Shown here in pieces: positions 9,906 to 20,988 of a DNA stretch of 64,000 nt (its first letter is position 1; every line of letters begins with the position of its first letter). The translations under genes and the position numbers were made by a program. Location: NCBI RefSeq assembly GCF_027579695.1, contig NC_083577.1:63537741-63601740 (forward strand), in the 5' to 3' direction. Below the pieces are notes generated by a model. The model worked only from the letters and a program-made list of their open reading frames with translations. It searched no databases and had not been told where the DNA came from. The DNA is from Neoarius graeffei (lineage: Eukaryota; Chordata; Actinopteri; Siluriformes; Ariidae).

Positions 9906-10230
9906 TGGGCACAGTAGTCCAGTGGTTAGCTCTGTTGTTTCACATCAAAAAGGCTTTGGGTTTAAAACTTCAAAGATGACTAGGGCTTTTCTATGTGGAG
10001 TTTGCATGTTCTCCCCGTACCTGCATGGGTTTTTCCAGCTGCTACGGTTTCCTCCCATAGTCCAAAAACATGTGGATTAGGTCAACTGGCTACTCTAAAT
10101 TGCCCATAGGTGTGAATGTGAGTGTGAATGGTTGGTTGTTTCTGCGTTAGCATGGATTGGTAACCTGTCCAGGGTGTAGCTGGGATTCCACCATGACCCT
10201 GACAGATAAGTGGGGAATAGATGGATGGAT
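9906..10230 (+). mobile_element. SINE, strongly diverged copy
   Basis: Recognisable as TAGTCCAGTGGTTAGCTCTG, TGGAGTTTGCATGTTCTCCC, TAACCTGTCCAGGGTGTAGC and a GATGG-repeat tail, but diverged throughout. It represents an older wave of the same family. Confidence 0.85.
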
Positions 10231-10834
10231 GGATAACCATTTACAGCAAAAAGTATTGTTTTTCTTGTACTGATTGGAGTATTTCTTCGACTGCTCTGCA
10301 TTCATTTTTAAAATGCAGCATTTTAAGGTACAATTGGTCAAACTCATAACTTCTGTTTCTGTTTTCTTAGTATTTCCAACCATTATACACTGAGGCTCTG
10401 ATTCAGAACCTCAAGTAAACATGTATATTCTGATACATACACAGGGAGAGCATCAAATCGTTCTGATTTAATGTCTTGCAAGGGTTATGTGGAGTTTAAA
10501 GCTAGACGGCCTTTCGATATCACAAAATCTGTGAAGTTAAATTCCCTCTGAAATTTGGTCATTGTGATACATGTTTATTTCTGTAATATCTCACAAAATA
10601 TCAGGCCATTCTGTGGCTGGGAAGTTATTTAATTTGAGGGGATTCCCAAGCAAATAATGTGCATGAAATCGCTTGTTTTGTGCAGTCAAGCAGACAGAGG
10701 AAGTCCGTGTGCGCATGCGCAGGTTTATCTTCTTCTTTTGGGTTTTACGGCAGCTGGCATCTACAGTGTTGCATTACTGCCATCTACAGGTTTACTTTGA
10801 CCTTGCACTGACAGTTACATTATTCTGTCGCTAA

Positions 10835-11461
10835 GGCTGCTGGGCCATAGAAGGTTCAAGCTGCACGCTGCATGCTGCACACTACACGCTACACGCGTGT
10901 AAAGAAAAGTGGACAAACGTAGCATGACTTGCTCTGGGCCATAGAACGGCGTTCACGTTGCACGCTGCACACTTCACGCGTGAAGCGTGAAATGAACATG
11001 CACACTTTTTTCTAGGCGTGAAGATGGAAATTCCAGTCAATGCATGCGGTCACCGCCGCGCCAGCCAATCAGAACGGGTCTAGGGAGATAACTCTATGCT
11101 TTCAGGGGAAAACTTCAGAAAAAATATAATTGAATGGTATAATTGAAAAATAGTTCTTCATCGGGATTGTCAAGCAGATTATAGAATGTTCGGTGAAATT
11201 CACCACGGGTTTCTCTCAGAAGGAAGTGTTCTCGGCTCCAAATTCTGTTCCTTTTTCTCTTCCTCTGTCTCAGTAAAAGCAGAATGAGGCAATCGTCGTC
11301 ATCCGAAGAGTCCATATTGTTGGTTACTCGGTCAAAGTAGAACAGACGCAACACGTGAACATCCAAGCATGAAGTTTAATGGCCCAGGGTCCGGTTCTTC
11401 ACGTGAACGTGTAGCGTGCAGCATGCAGCGTGCAGCGTGAACCTTCTATGGCCCAGCAGCC
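10835..11461. mobile_element. PIF/Harbinger non-autonomous element, 627 bp, TAA TSD
   Basis: Long imperfect inverted ends starting GGCTGCTGGGCCATAGAAGG, with TAA at 10832-10834 and 11462-11464. TWA is the usual PIF/Harbinger target. The subterminal regions consist of repeated GCACGCTGCA/CACGCTACACG units that appear on both sides and internally. A fragment of a Harbinger-like ORF lies on the minus strand. Confidence 0.85.
11115..11366 (-). pseudogene. Harbinger-like transposase N-terminal fragment
   Basis: An acidic stretch (SSDDDD) is followed by an Arg/Lys-rich RQRKRKRNRIWSREHFLLR and GEFHRTFYNLL. This resembles the start of PIF/Harbinger transposases (an R-rich W-v-R block followed by an acidic 'e-y-h-n-L' segment). 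The catalytic part is missing. Confidence 0.6.
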
Positions 11462-11463
11462 TA

Positions 11464-11691
11464 AACAAACAGCTGATCACACCGAGGTGCTCGCTGACCG
11501 CCGATATTTATTAGCTTGGTCCTGCTTTTCATTTCCTTCGCAACATAATGTCTTTTCTTCTCGCTTTCCGTTACTGTAGTCGGCCTTTCACGTTTCATTC
11601 TCACACTCACGTCCTCCATTTTCCTTTCCTGTTTCAAATTTGTATCCCACAGTGCCTTGCGCGAACGGGGAAAGCCCACCACATGATGCAT
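11464..11691 (-). pseudogene. Short charged ORF remnant inside the TTAA element
   Basis: From a methionine about 26 residues in (MEDVSVRMKRER) the frame is rich in Lys, Arg and Glu and ends with KSRTKLINIGGQ, just before the Harbinger insertion. A K-x-R-x-x-I-N-I-G motif recurs in short DNA-binding-type proteins of fish transposons. I cannot name the family. The ORF was probably longer before the insertion at 11461. Confidence 0.35.
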
Positions 11692-11920
11692 GACATAGTA
11701 TCTTGAATTGGGTCATGGTGAAGCAGGAAAAAATAGCAGAGAATTCAGGGCCACGTGGCCCTAAATTCATTAATTGTTCTACTAAAAAAACCAAATAAAA
11801 TTGGAAGTCTGTGATTCGAATTCAGGAGCTTTCGGTCCACTAAACAAAAATAATTGGGTGTCAGGGAAAATTTGTTTTATGACCTACACTTGAAAAATCT
11901 GAAAGGCAGTCTAGCTTTAA

Positions 11921-12234
11921 GTGAAATAAAGACGAACTGCAGTTTAAATAACAGCATGTGAAAACACATTAAAGTTTTACTGTCAACTATGAAGAGTAAC
12001 TGTTGCTGCAATATTAATATCAGATCACAATAAAGGTTCTTTAAGACTTGAGGTGTCCACTAGTGAGAGCTATAGAGAAACAACAGCTGCACTTCCTACC
12101 ACCCCACAGCAGAGGTTGCCAAACATTTATGTAAAGAATGATTATCCAGATACAGAGGACAAAATAGACCTACAGTGGCATTTCAGGAGTTCCATGCCAC
12201 AAGATAGTCAGTAACATGGACTATTATAAGAATT
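11921..12234. other. Non-coding, no gene recognised
   Basis: Nothing identifiable on either strand. Confidence 0.5.
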
Positions 12235-12246
12235 AAGTTCAAATGA

Positions 12247-12602
12247 GGGTGACATGGTGGTGTAGTGGTTAGCACTGTCGCCTCACAGCAAGAAGGTTCT
12301 GAGTTTGTGCCCAGCGGCCAACGGGGGCCTTTCTATGCAGAGTTTGCATGTTCTCCCCATGTCTGCGTGGGTTTCCTCCGGGTGCTCTGGTTTCCCCCAC
12401 AGTCCAAAGACATGCAGGTTAGGTTAATTGGTGGCTCTAAATTGACCGTAGGTGTGAATGGTTGTTTGTCTCTATGTGTCAGCCCTGCGATGATTTGGCG
12501 ACTTGTCCAGGGTGTACCCCGCCTTTCGCCCATAGTCAGCTGGGATAGGCTCCAGCTTGCCTGTGACCCTGTACAGGATAAGTGGTTACAGATAATGGAT
12601 GG
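12247..12602 (+). mobile_element. tRNA-Val-like SINE, ATGG-tail subfamily, 12-bp TSD
   Basis: Flanked by AAGTTCAAATGA (12235-12246) and AAGTTCAAGTGA (12603-12614), one mismatch. The tail reads GATAATGGATGG rather than ATGAG repeats and the body lacks the GTGAATGTGAG duplication, marking a separate subfamily. Confidence 0.92.
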
Positions 12603-12614
12603 AAGTTCAAGTGA

Positions 12615-13289
12615 CACCAGTTCAGCAAACAGAAAAGCTTCAAAATGAACACAGAAGTACTAAAGTACTCTGGGAGATTCAAGGGGACAAATCAGCTGGC
12701 GAGTGTTATTTACTATTATTGCTGGAGGTTTTACAATGACATCTGGGAACAACTCACTTGGCACCTTGGTAATGGAAACTGGCATCATGGACCTTTGCCA
12801 GCAGGAAACCATTTTGATTTGAGTGACAGTATGTAGGCTTGCACCTGAGCACAGTTCATCGGAGTGTGGAAGAGTGATGATTGAATGTTCACTCTCATCA
12901 CCTCCACTTCTCACGAATTGAAATGAAATCGCCTTCTGAAATGAATTGAAGGTATACAGCGTCAACAAGTCACTGGATTTCTCAAGCTGAAGTCCGAAAG
13001 TTTTGCTTTTCGAATTCATAGACAAAACAAGATGCATCCATGACTAGAAAGTAACTTATTGAATGACTACAATGGATTTAATCATCAACTTATTAAATGC
13101 AAACTCAAGCATATAATGGTGCAATAATAATTTTTACACATTTAGGCATCTTGAAGGAATTACTCCATAAGAATATACTGATAGAGTATGGCTTTACTCT
13201 TATAGGAATTTCCATGATTTAAGATAGGAGAAAGACATCATCAGGGAGATACATGGGATCTTTTTCTGTTTTAGCAAATAATAATAATA
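12615..13289. other. Non-coding, no gene recognised
   Basis: Two overlapping chance frames (12645-12836 plus, 12660-13037 minus) carry no motif. No splice-bounded exon is visible. Confidence 0.5.
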
Positions 13290-13665
13290 GGTGGCACGGT
13301 GGTGTGGTGTAGCACTGTCGCCTCACAGCAAGAAGGTCCTGGGTTCGAGCCCCGTGACCGGCGAGGGCCTTTCTGTGCGGAGTTTGCATGTTCTCCCTGT
13401 GTCCGCGTGGGTTTCCTCCGGGTGCTCCGGTTTCCCCCACAGTCCAAAGACATGCAGGTTAGGTTAACTGGTGACTCTAAATTGACCGTAGGTGTGAATG
13501 TGAGTGTGAATGGTTGTCTGTGTCTATGTGTCGGCCCTGTGATGACCTGGCGACTTGTCCAGGGTGTACCCCGCCTTTCGCCCGTAGTCAGCTGGGATAG
13601 GCTCCAGCTTGCCTGCGACCCTGTAGAACAGGATAAGCGGCTACAGATAATGGATGGATGGATGA
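13290..13665 (+). mobile_element. tRNA-Val-like SINE, ATGG tail
   Basis: Complete body. The head is altered (GGTGGTGTGGTGTAGCACTG) by a small deletion inside the A box. Tail AATGGATGGATGGATG. Confidence 0.92.
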
Positions 13666-13699
13666 ATCAAAACAAAGATTAGTATTCAAATTGTAAAAA

Positions 13700-14110
13700 A
13701 GTATTCATAATTAGTAATATTGTTCAAAAAGTAATGTCTTTAGACCAGTCTTGAAAGATTAATATGAGTCATATTTACGAAGGGACAACAGGAGCTTATT
13801 CCACAGTCTTAGTCCGGCTGATGAAAATACTCCATCACCGTAACTTTTGGTGTTGATCCTATTAATTGAATATGAAATCATAAATTAAATAATGATTTAT
13901 GATGTATAATCCCACTACCCAGTGTCACCCAGAAAACAATAAATTCACTTTTTAGTCTGGTTCCTTTTCAGGTTTCTTCCTCATGCGGTCTCATGGATTT
14001 TTTTCCTTGACAATGTCATCTCTGGCTTGCTCACGAGGGATCGAAATCCACATCTAATTTTTTTTTTTTTTTTTTAAGGAAAGCTGCTTTATGACAGTGT
14101 ACTTGCATCT
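13700..14110 (+). mobile_element. LINE 3'-end fragment, old
   Basis: The segment from TGTATAATCCCACTACC to GCTTTATGACAGTGTAC parallels 5815-6045 and includes a T-rich expansion at 14059-14077. The stretch 13740-13860 (ACAGGAGCTTATTCCACAGT) probably belongs to the same or an adjoining repeat. Confidence 0.5.
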
Positions 14111-14224
14111 TTTCATGTTATACTAAGTAAGTGGATAACAGTCAGAACTTTAAAATCTCAGTTTTAGAGTTAGGCCTTGATCCAAACTTCTGAAATGTCC
14201 TTATTTGTGTGTTCGAAAATGTTC

Positions 14225-14710
14225 CACACATTTCCACTGCTCAGTCATCTAATGGCCAGCACTTGAGACTGCACATGTGATCTTGGGCTTGTCTGTGGCT
14301 ATTCGGCCATGAAAACCCACATTGTTTAGCTCCTCCAGAAGCTGAAGTAATGCCAGAAGAATTTTGCACACGCAGCTTTCCAGCACTCTGTGGTCTGTGT
14401 GGGTTTGTGTGACCAGTTTTTGTCACTCCAAGACATTTCCACTTTACAATAACGTCACTTACAGTTGACCCGGGCAGCTGGAGCAGTGTGGAAATTTGAT
14501 ATACTTTTGATATAGTTGTTGGAAAGGCGGCATCCCATGATGGTGCCATTCACTGAGTTCGCTAAGCTCTCCAGAGCTCTCCTTTCTACTGCTGTTGATT
14601 TTTCGACGGAGATTACACAACTGAGTGCACAATTTAGTGCCTGTCTCAGCAAAAGGTGCGTTGTAAATAGCCAAATTCACTCAGTAGGGGCGAAAAAGTA
14701 CATTTTCAAT
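14225..14710 (-). pseudogene. Tc1-like transposase fragment (N-terminal half)
   Basis: On the minus strand SKVYQISTLLQLPGSTVSDV is followed by KWKCLGV and a Pro/Arg-rich linker, the layout of a Tc1 transposase HTH. After a frame change, LLEELNNVGFHGRIATDKPK matches the 'L-x-x-x-G-f-h-G-R-x-a-x-x-K-P' region that joins the DNA-binding and catalytic domains. No DDE domain follows, and the first residues near 14560-14700 are frame-shifted. Confidence 0.7.
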
Positions 14711-14893
14711 GATTCATTACAACACAAGTCTTAACAAAAGCACCGGAATAAATCTTTATTATACATTTGTTTTGTGTAGCTGGCATTTGAATGGAGACTT
14801 CTGCATTTCTGAAAACTTGCATGAGCAATAATGTAGGAGTGTAGATATCAGCCGACTGTATAATCAGAAGATAATCAGAGTTTCTTGTAATAT

Positions 14894-14896
<3 letters not shown>

Positions 14897-14974
<78 letters not shown>
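14897..14974. repeat. Compound (GT)n(GA)n microsatellite
   Basis: About 26 GT units run directly into about 13 GA units. Confidence 0.97.
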
Positions 14975-15882
14975 TGTGTAAACTGGCTATGGTGCCTCCA
15001 CACCACCCACTCGTGCCTATGTTGGGCAGAGGGATGAGGAATAAAAGATGCAGCTCTGTTCTTCTCTTCATTTCTTCATTCCAGCCACCCACCTGCTTTC
15101 TCCCTTCCCTAAGAGGAAAAACTTCTGTGATAAGTGTATACACACATGTGCGCACACACACACATGCTTAAGGGCTGTGAACATCGAGGTAAAGGTTATG
15201 AGACACTATAAAGCACACATGCACTCAAACAAGCTTAGTATGCGTTATAGATCACAGGCTGTCTGATTGCTTATTCAAGGTCACATGTTCTTTTTAGTGT
15301 TATGGATGACTCTCTTTGGAGAACAGTATGCATTATACACAAGCATCAGTCCAGCACTACATATATGACCCTAAAGCAATCTGACAAGTCGAAGCATCAA
15401 TACTTTGAAGTATATGATGCTGGTATTCGTTGAACATTATTGCAGGGGTGCCATTTCCTGCCCAGTGATTTTCCAGCCTGAGAAAACGCTCAAGCAGAAG
15501 CTCATCTTCTACGCACACATGAAACATGACTCAGATTGCACAACTACACCACGATGAGAACTGAGAAGGTGAGACAGGATAGGAGAAAGCTTAGCATGGA
15601 TTTCACAATATTGACTAGGGTCCTGTTCTCTAAAAAATAAGCTGACATTGGAGAATAAGAGGAAAAACACCGTGCTGAAAAGAATGATCTGCCTCTCTCT
15701 CACACTCACACACACACACACATATACACACACATTTCATTAGCAGGATCAGTATAGATAGTGCAGTTGTGCATTGGTCCTATTATGGATCAATCCTATT
15801 CTATTCTATTCTATTAAGTTCAAGTTCGATTAAGTCCTCACCAGAACATTACTCTTTCACTTACTGCATTATTAAAAAAAAT
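14975..15882. other. Non-coding, no gene recognised
   Basis: Contains short CA runs near 15150 and 15710-15730 and a (TTCTA)n stretch near 15795-15815. No coding signal. Confidence 0.5.
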
Positions 15883-15895
15883 AACTTTAATGGGG

Positions 15896-16271
15896 GGCGG
15901 CACGGTGGTGTAGTGGTTAGCGCTGTCGCCTCACAGCAAGAAGGTCCTGGGTTCGAGCCCCGTGGCCGGCGAGGGCCTTTCTGTGCGGAGTTTGCATGTT
16001 CTCCCCGTGTCCGCGTGGGTTTCCTCCGGGTGCTCCGGTTTCCCCCACAGTCCAAAGACATGCAGGTTAGGTTAACTGGTGACTCTAAATTGACCGTAGG
16101 TGTGAATGTGAGTGTGAATGGTTGTCTGTGTCTATGTGTCAGCCAGGCGATGACTTGGCGACTTGTCCAGGGTGTACCCCGCCTTTCACCCGTAGTCAGC
16201 TGGAATAGGCTCCAGCTTGCCTGCGACCCTGTAGAACAGGATAAAGCGGCTAGAGATAATGAGATGAGATG
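15896..16271 (+). mobile_element. tRNA-Val-like SINE, full length, 13-bp TSD
   Basis: AACTTTAATGGGG flanks both ends (15883-15895 and 16272-16284). This is among the closest copies to consensus. Confidence 0.96.
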
Positions 16272-16656
16272 AACTTTAATGGGGTCAAATTATGAGCAGA
16301 TTTAAAGAGGGATGATTGGTTCAAAGTATGACGACAATGAAAATCTAGCTGCACAGGAAAATTCTGAACTATGGTGTGCTCTGCTTCACTTTACCAAGAC
16401 GCATTCTATAGTCTATATTTCTACATAACCTCATCCTTGTTAAGGTTAGGCATGTTTTGTTCTAAACATAGCTTGGTGTTTGCTTGCTTTAGCTCTAACA
16501 TGATCATATATATAAGAGAAATGACACGGTGGCACGAAGATATGAAGTTTATCTTTGGTGAACATATTCCATGAGTGAGCAAAGCGAACGAGTGAAATAT
16601 TTTTCAGCATGAGAAGATAAACTTCATATCTTTTCATATCTTCATGCCACTGTGTA

Positions 16657-18261
16657 CAACCCCGATTCCAAAAAAGTTGGGACAAAGTACAAATTGTAAA
16701 TAAAAATGGAATGCAATAATTTACAAATCTCAAAAACTGATATTGTATCCACAATAGAACATAGACAACATATCAAATGTCGAAAGTGAGATATTTTGAA
16801 ATTTCATGCCAAATATTGGCTCATTTGAAATTTCATGACAGCAACACATCTCAAAAAAGTTGGGACAGGGGCAATAAGAGGCTGGAAAAGTTAAAGGTAC
16901 AAAAAAGGAACAGCTGGAGGACCAAATTGCAACTCATTAGGTCAATTGGCAATAGGTCATTAACATGACTGGGTATAAAAAGAGCATCTTGGAGTGGCAG
17001 CGGCTCTCAGAAGTAAAGATGGGAAGAGGATCACCAATCCCCCTAATTCTGCACCGACAAATAGTGGAGCAATATCAGAAAAGAGTTCGACAGTGTAAAA
17101 TTGCAAAGAGTTTGAACATATCATCATCTACAGTGCATAATATCATCAAAAGATTCAGAGAATCTGGAAGAATCTCTGTGCGTAAGGGTCAAGGCCGGAA
17201 AACCATACTGGGTGCCCGTGATCTTCGGGCCCTTAGACGGCACTGCATCACATACAGGCATGCTTCTGTATTGGAAATCACAAAATGGGCTCAGGAATAT
17301 TTCCAGAGAACATTATCTGTGAACACAATTCACCGTGCCATCCGCCATTGCCAACTAAAACTCTATAATTCAAAGAAGAAGCCATATCTAAACATGATCC
17401 AGAAGTGCAGACATCTTCTCTGGGCCAAGGCTCATTTAAAATGGACTGTGGCAAAGTGGAAAACTGTTCCGTGGTCAGACGAATCAAAATTTGAAGTTCT
17501 TTATGGAAATCAGGGACGCCGTGTCATTCGGACTAAAGAGGAGAAGGACAACCCGAGTTGTTATCAGCACTCAGTTCAGAAGCCTGCATCTCTGATGGTA
17601 TGGGGTTGCATTAGTACGTGTGGCATGGGCAGCTTGCACATCTGGAAAGACACCATCAATGCTGAAAGGTATATCCAGGTTCTAGAGCAACATATGCTCC
17701 CATCCAGATGACGTCTCTTTCAGGGAAGACCTTGCATTTTCCAACATGACAATGCCAAACCACATACTGCATCAATTACAGCATCATGGCTGCGTAGAAG
17801 AAGGGTCCGGGTACTGAACTGGCCAGCCTGCAGTCCAGATCTTTCACCCATAGAAAACATTTGGCGCATCATAAAACGGAAGATATGACAAAAAAGACCT
17901 AAGACAGTTGAGCAACTAAAATCCTACATTAGACAAGAATGGGTTAACATTCCTATCCCTAAACTTGAGCAACTTGTCTCCTCAGTCCCCAGACGTTTAC
18001 AGACTGTTGTAAAGAGAAAAGGGGATGTCTCACAGTGGTAAACATGGCCTTGTCCCAACTTTTTTGAGATGTGTTGTTGTCATGAAATTTAAAATCACCT
18101 AATTTTTCTCTTTAAATGATACATTTTCTCAGTTTAAACATTTGATATGTCATCTATGTTCTATTCTGAATAAAATATGGAATTTTGAAACTTCCACATC
18201 ATTGCATTCCATTTTTATTTACAATTTGTACTTTGTCCCAACTTTTTTGGAATCGGGGTTG
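16657..18261 (+). mobile_element. Tc1-like transposon with ~200-bp TIRs, family copy 1
   Basis: Ends CAACCCCGATTCCAAAAAAG and its complement, flanked by TA (16655-16656, 18262-18263). The inverted homology continues inward about 200 bp through GTACAAATTGTAAATAAAAA and AAAAAGTTGGGACAGGGGCA. The transposase frame is full length apart from two nonsense codons. A second copy lies inverted at 30691-32281, and related but older elements are at 18703-24230 and 52213-54880. Confidence 0.95.
16965..18041 (+). pseudogene. Tc1-like transposase, full length with two TGA codons
   Basis: The frame keeps register from ATG at 16965 to TAA at 18039-18041, 358 codons. It has an N-terminal HTH ([19 protein letters not shown]), then a GRKT linker (a GRPR-like position). 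The catalytic domain has Asp in WSDESKFEV, Asp in FQHDNAKPH and Glu in SPIENIW, with 34 residues between the last two (D34E). Only two lesions are seen, TGA at 17709-17711 and at 17886-17888. The sister copy has CGA at both sites, so each is a CpG-type C-to-T change. No frameshift is present. It is dead as read, but lightly damaged. Confidence 0.93.
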
Positions 18262-18263
18262 TA

Positions 18264-18702
18264 CTATATTTCGATTATATAGACACATCCACGAAAAAAT
18301 AACGCAAGTTCATCAAAATAATTTCAATTTTCAACCGATTCGCTATTTTGACATGGTAAAGTTCAGGAGGAAAACACTGGGAGTGATGTCATTGGAGTGA
18401 AGATATTGGGAAATATGTCACTCAGGTCTGTGATGTATTTCATATGAAAAATATAAGTTTTTCAACATGAGAAGATCAACTTCATATCTTCAAGCCAATG
18501 TGCAATTTTCTTTTTATAATATAGGCACGTTCACAAACAAAAAGTACGCAAAATTATCAAAACAATTCATCGATTTCCTCATGAGTGACATATTGAAGAA
18601 TATGTTAGTCAATGTCCCGGATGTTGTTCGTATGAAAAATACAAGTGGCGTGTTTCCCAGTAAAATGCTTGTGTCTATAAAATAAATAAATAAATAAATA
18701 AA
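18264..18702. other. Non-coding, ends in an (AAAT)n run
   Basis: Repeats the phrase 'gagaagat-aacttcatatctt' seen at 16600-16640, so the two flanks of the Tc1 copy share a local direct repeat. A (AAAT)n tract occupies 18679-18704. No gene seen. Confidence 0.5.
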
Positions 18703-18869
18703 TAATCCCAATACGAAAAAAAGTTGGGATGCTGTGTAACACGTAAATAAAAACAGAATGTGATGATTTGCAAATCATGGACACCCTATATTTCATTGAA
18801 AATAGTACAAAGACAACACATCAAATGTTGAAACTGAAATTTTATTGTTTTTAAAAATATATATACTCA

Positions 18870-20362
18870 TTTTGAATTTAGTGCCAGCAACACATTTAAA
18901 AAAAAAATTGGGGTGGAAGCATGTTTAATACTGTGTTGTATCACCTCTTTTTTTAGCAATACTCTGTAAATGTTTGGGAACTGAGGAGACCAATTGCTGT
19001 AGTTTTGAAAGAGAAATGTTGTCCCAATCTGCCTGATGTACAATTTCAGTTGCTCAACAGTTCGGGGTCTCCTTTGTTGTAGTTTGCACTTCATAATGCG
19101 CCAAATGGGAGACAGATCTGGACTGCAGGAAGGCCAGTTTAGCACCTTGACTCTTTTACTACGGTGCCATGCAGTTTTAATATGTGCAGAAAGCAGTTTG
19201 GCATTGTCTTCCTGAAAGAATGAAAGCCTTCCCTGAAAAAGATTTTTTCTGGATGGCAGCAAGTTGCTCCAAAAGCTGGAAATATCATTCAGCATTAATG
19301 ATGCCTTCCCAGATGTGCAAGCTACCCATGTTATGTGCACTAATGCGCCCTCATACCATCACAGATACTGGCTTTTGAACTGTGCACTAATAACAAGCCG
19401 GATGGTCCCTCTCCTCTTTAGCCTGGAGGATGTGGTGTCCATGATTTCTAAAAAGAATTTCATATTTTGATTCGTCAGACTTTGGGACAATTTTCCACTC
19501 CGCCTCAGTCCATTGTAAAAGACCTCGGGCCCAGAGAAGGTGGGGGTGTTTCTGGATTTTGTTTATCTCATCTCATCTCATCTCATTATCTCTAGCCGCT
19601 TTATCCTGTTCTACAGGGTCGCAGGCAAGCTGGAGCCTATCCCAGCTGACTACGGGCAAAAGGCGGGGTACACCCTGGACAAGTCGCCAGGTCATCACAG
19701 GGCTGACACATAGACACAGACAACCATTCACATTCATGGCCAATTTAGAGTCACCAGTTAACCTAACCTGCATGTCTTTGGACTGTGGGGGAAACCGGAG
19801 CACCCGGAGGAAACCCACGCGGACACGGGGAGAACATACAAACTCCGCACAGAAAGGCCCTCACCGGCCACGGGGCTCGAACCCAGACCTTCTTGCTGTG
19901 AGGTGACAGCGCTAACCACTACACCACCATGCCGCCCCGGATTTTGTTTTATATCTGGTTTTAACTTGCATTTGTGGATGTAGTAATGAACTGTTTTCAC
20001 AGACGATGGTTTTCTTTAGTGTTCCTGAGCCATACAGTGATTTCCACTACAGACACGTGTCTGCTTTTAATAATGCAGTGTCGCCTGAGGACCTGAAGAT
20101 CACAGGCATCCAGTATCAGTTTTCAGCCTTGTCTCTTGCATACAGAGATTTCTCCAGATTCTCTGAAACTTTTAATGATATTATGTACCATAGATGATGT
20201 GATCTCCAAATTCTTTGCAATTTTACATTGAGGAACATTATTCTTAAACTGTTGCACTGTTTGCCCACGCAGTCTCCACATCTTTACTTCTGAGAGACTC
20301 CACCTCTCTGGGATGCTCTTTTTATACCCAATCATATTACTGACCTGTTGCCAATTAACCAA
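18870..20362 (-). pseudogene. Tc1-like transposase in two pieces, catalytic Glu deleted
   Basis: The N-terminal part (20123-20362) keeps the HTH (QCKIAKNLEITSSMVHNII). The C-terminal part (18867-19340) keeps FQEDNAK with the second catalytic Asp and a LNWPSCSPDLSPI stretch. After SPI the text reads WRIM, so the three residues expected there, including the catalytic Glu, are missing. A SINE (19565-19938) sits between the two parts. Several frame breaks occur. Confidence 0.85.
19565..19938 (-). mobile_element. tRNA-Val-like SINE inside the Tc1 transposase, 11-bp TSD
   Basis: GGATTTTGTTT at 19554-19564 and 19939-19949. Full length, minus orientation. Confidence 0.95.
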
Positions 20363-20451
20363 ATTAGTTTTTCTTTTTAAGCATTACACAACTTTCCTAG
20401 CCTTTTGCTGTCCCTGTCTCATTTTTTTTCCTGTGAAACATGTTACTAGCA

Positions 20452-20739
20452 GGCGGCATGGTGGTGTAGTGGTTAGCACTGTCACCTCACAGCCAGAAGG
20501 TCCTGGGTTCGCGGCCAGCGAGGGCCTTTCTGTGTGGAGTTTGCATGCTGTTTGCGCTGGTTTGCTCCGGTTTCCCCCAAAGGCAAGCAGGTTAGGCTAA
20601 TTGGTGGCTCTAAATTGACTGTAGGTGTGAATGTGAGCATGAATGGTTGTCTGTGTGTTAGCCCTGTGATGACCTGGCAACTTGACCAGGGTGTACCCTG
20701 CCTCTTGCCCACAGTCAGCTGGAATAGGCTCCAGCTTGC
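20452..20739 (+). mobile_element. SINE, internally shortened and 3'-truncated
   Basis: The head starts at GGCGGCATGGTGGTGTAGTG and the body lacks the GTTCTCCCC to CCTCCGGG block. It stops at GGCTCCAGCTTGC where the THAP element begins. It forms the left part of the 3.6-kb block inserted into the outer Tc1. Confidence 0.9.
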
Positions 20740-20988
20740 TTTTTGTTTATAAATACCTTGAGATCTCAAGAATGGCATAGGAATAGTTTTAAGCATTAAC
20801 AATAACAATAACTCTAATATAGTAATTTTTACGATTAAAATGATTCATATAGGTAGCGGTCTGAGGGAATGACCTTGACATCTGTGACGTCACAGCAGGA
20901 AGGCTACCAGTCTCATCGCCATTTCCGCTATACTAAAACACAGAGCTGACTGCAACTCCGATCCTCCATTTTGAGCTAATTTATTGCC

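Larger units (their letters stand above)
10500..11916. mobile_element. TTAA-flanked TIR element (Kolobok- or piggyBac-like target), 1.4 kb
   Basis: Ends read AGCTAGACGGCCTTTC on the left and AGCTAGACTGCCTTTC on the right, in inverted orientation. TTAA flanks both sides (10496-10499, 11917-11920). TTAA target duplication is shared by the piggyBac and Kolobok superfamilies. No transposase is left to choose between them. The element holds a younger Harbinger derivative (10835-11461) and a short basic ORF (11464-11691). Confidence 0.7.

Noticed and set aside
12645-13037. Overlapping 63- and 125-codon frames
   Set aside because: Neither shows a domain, compositional bias or splice context that would support a gene.
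14706-15161. 151-codon minus frame with a long His/Thr stretch
   Set aside because: The repetitive stretch is the translated GT/GA microsatellite and the rest has no motif.
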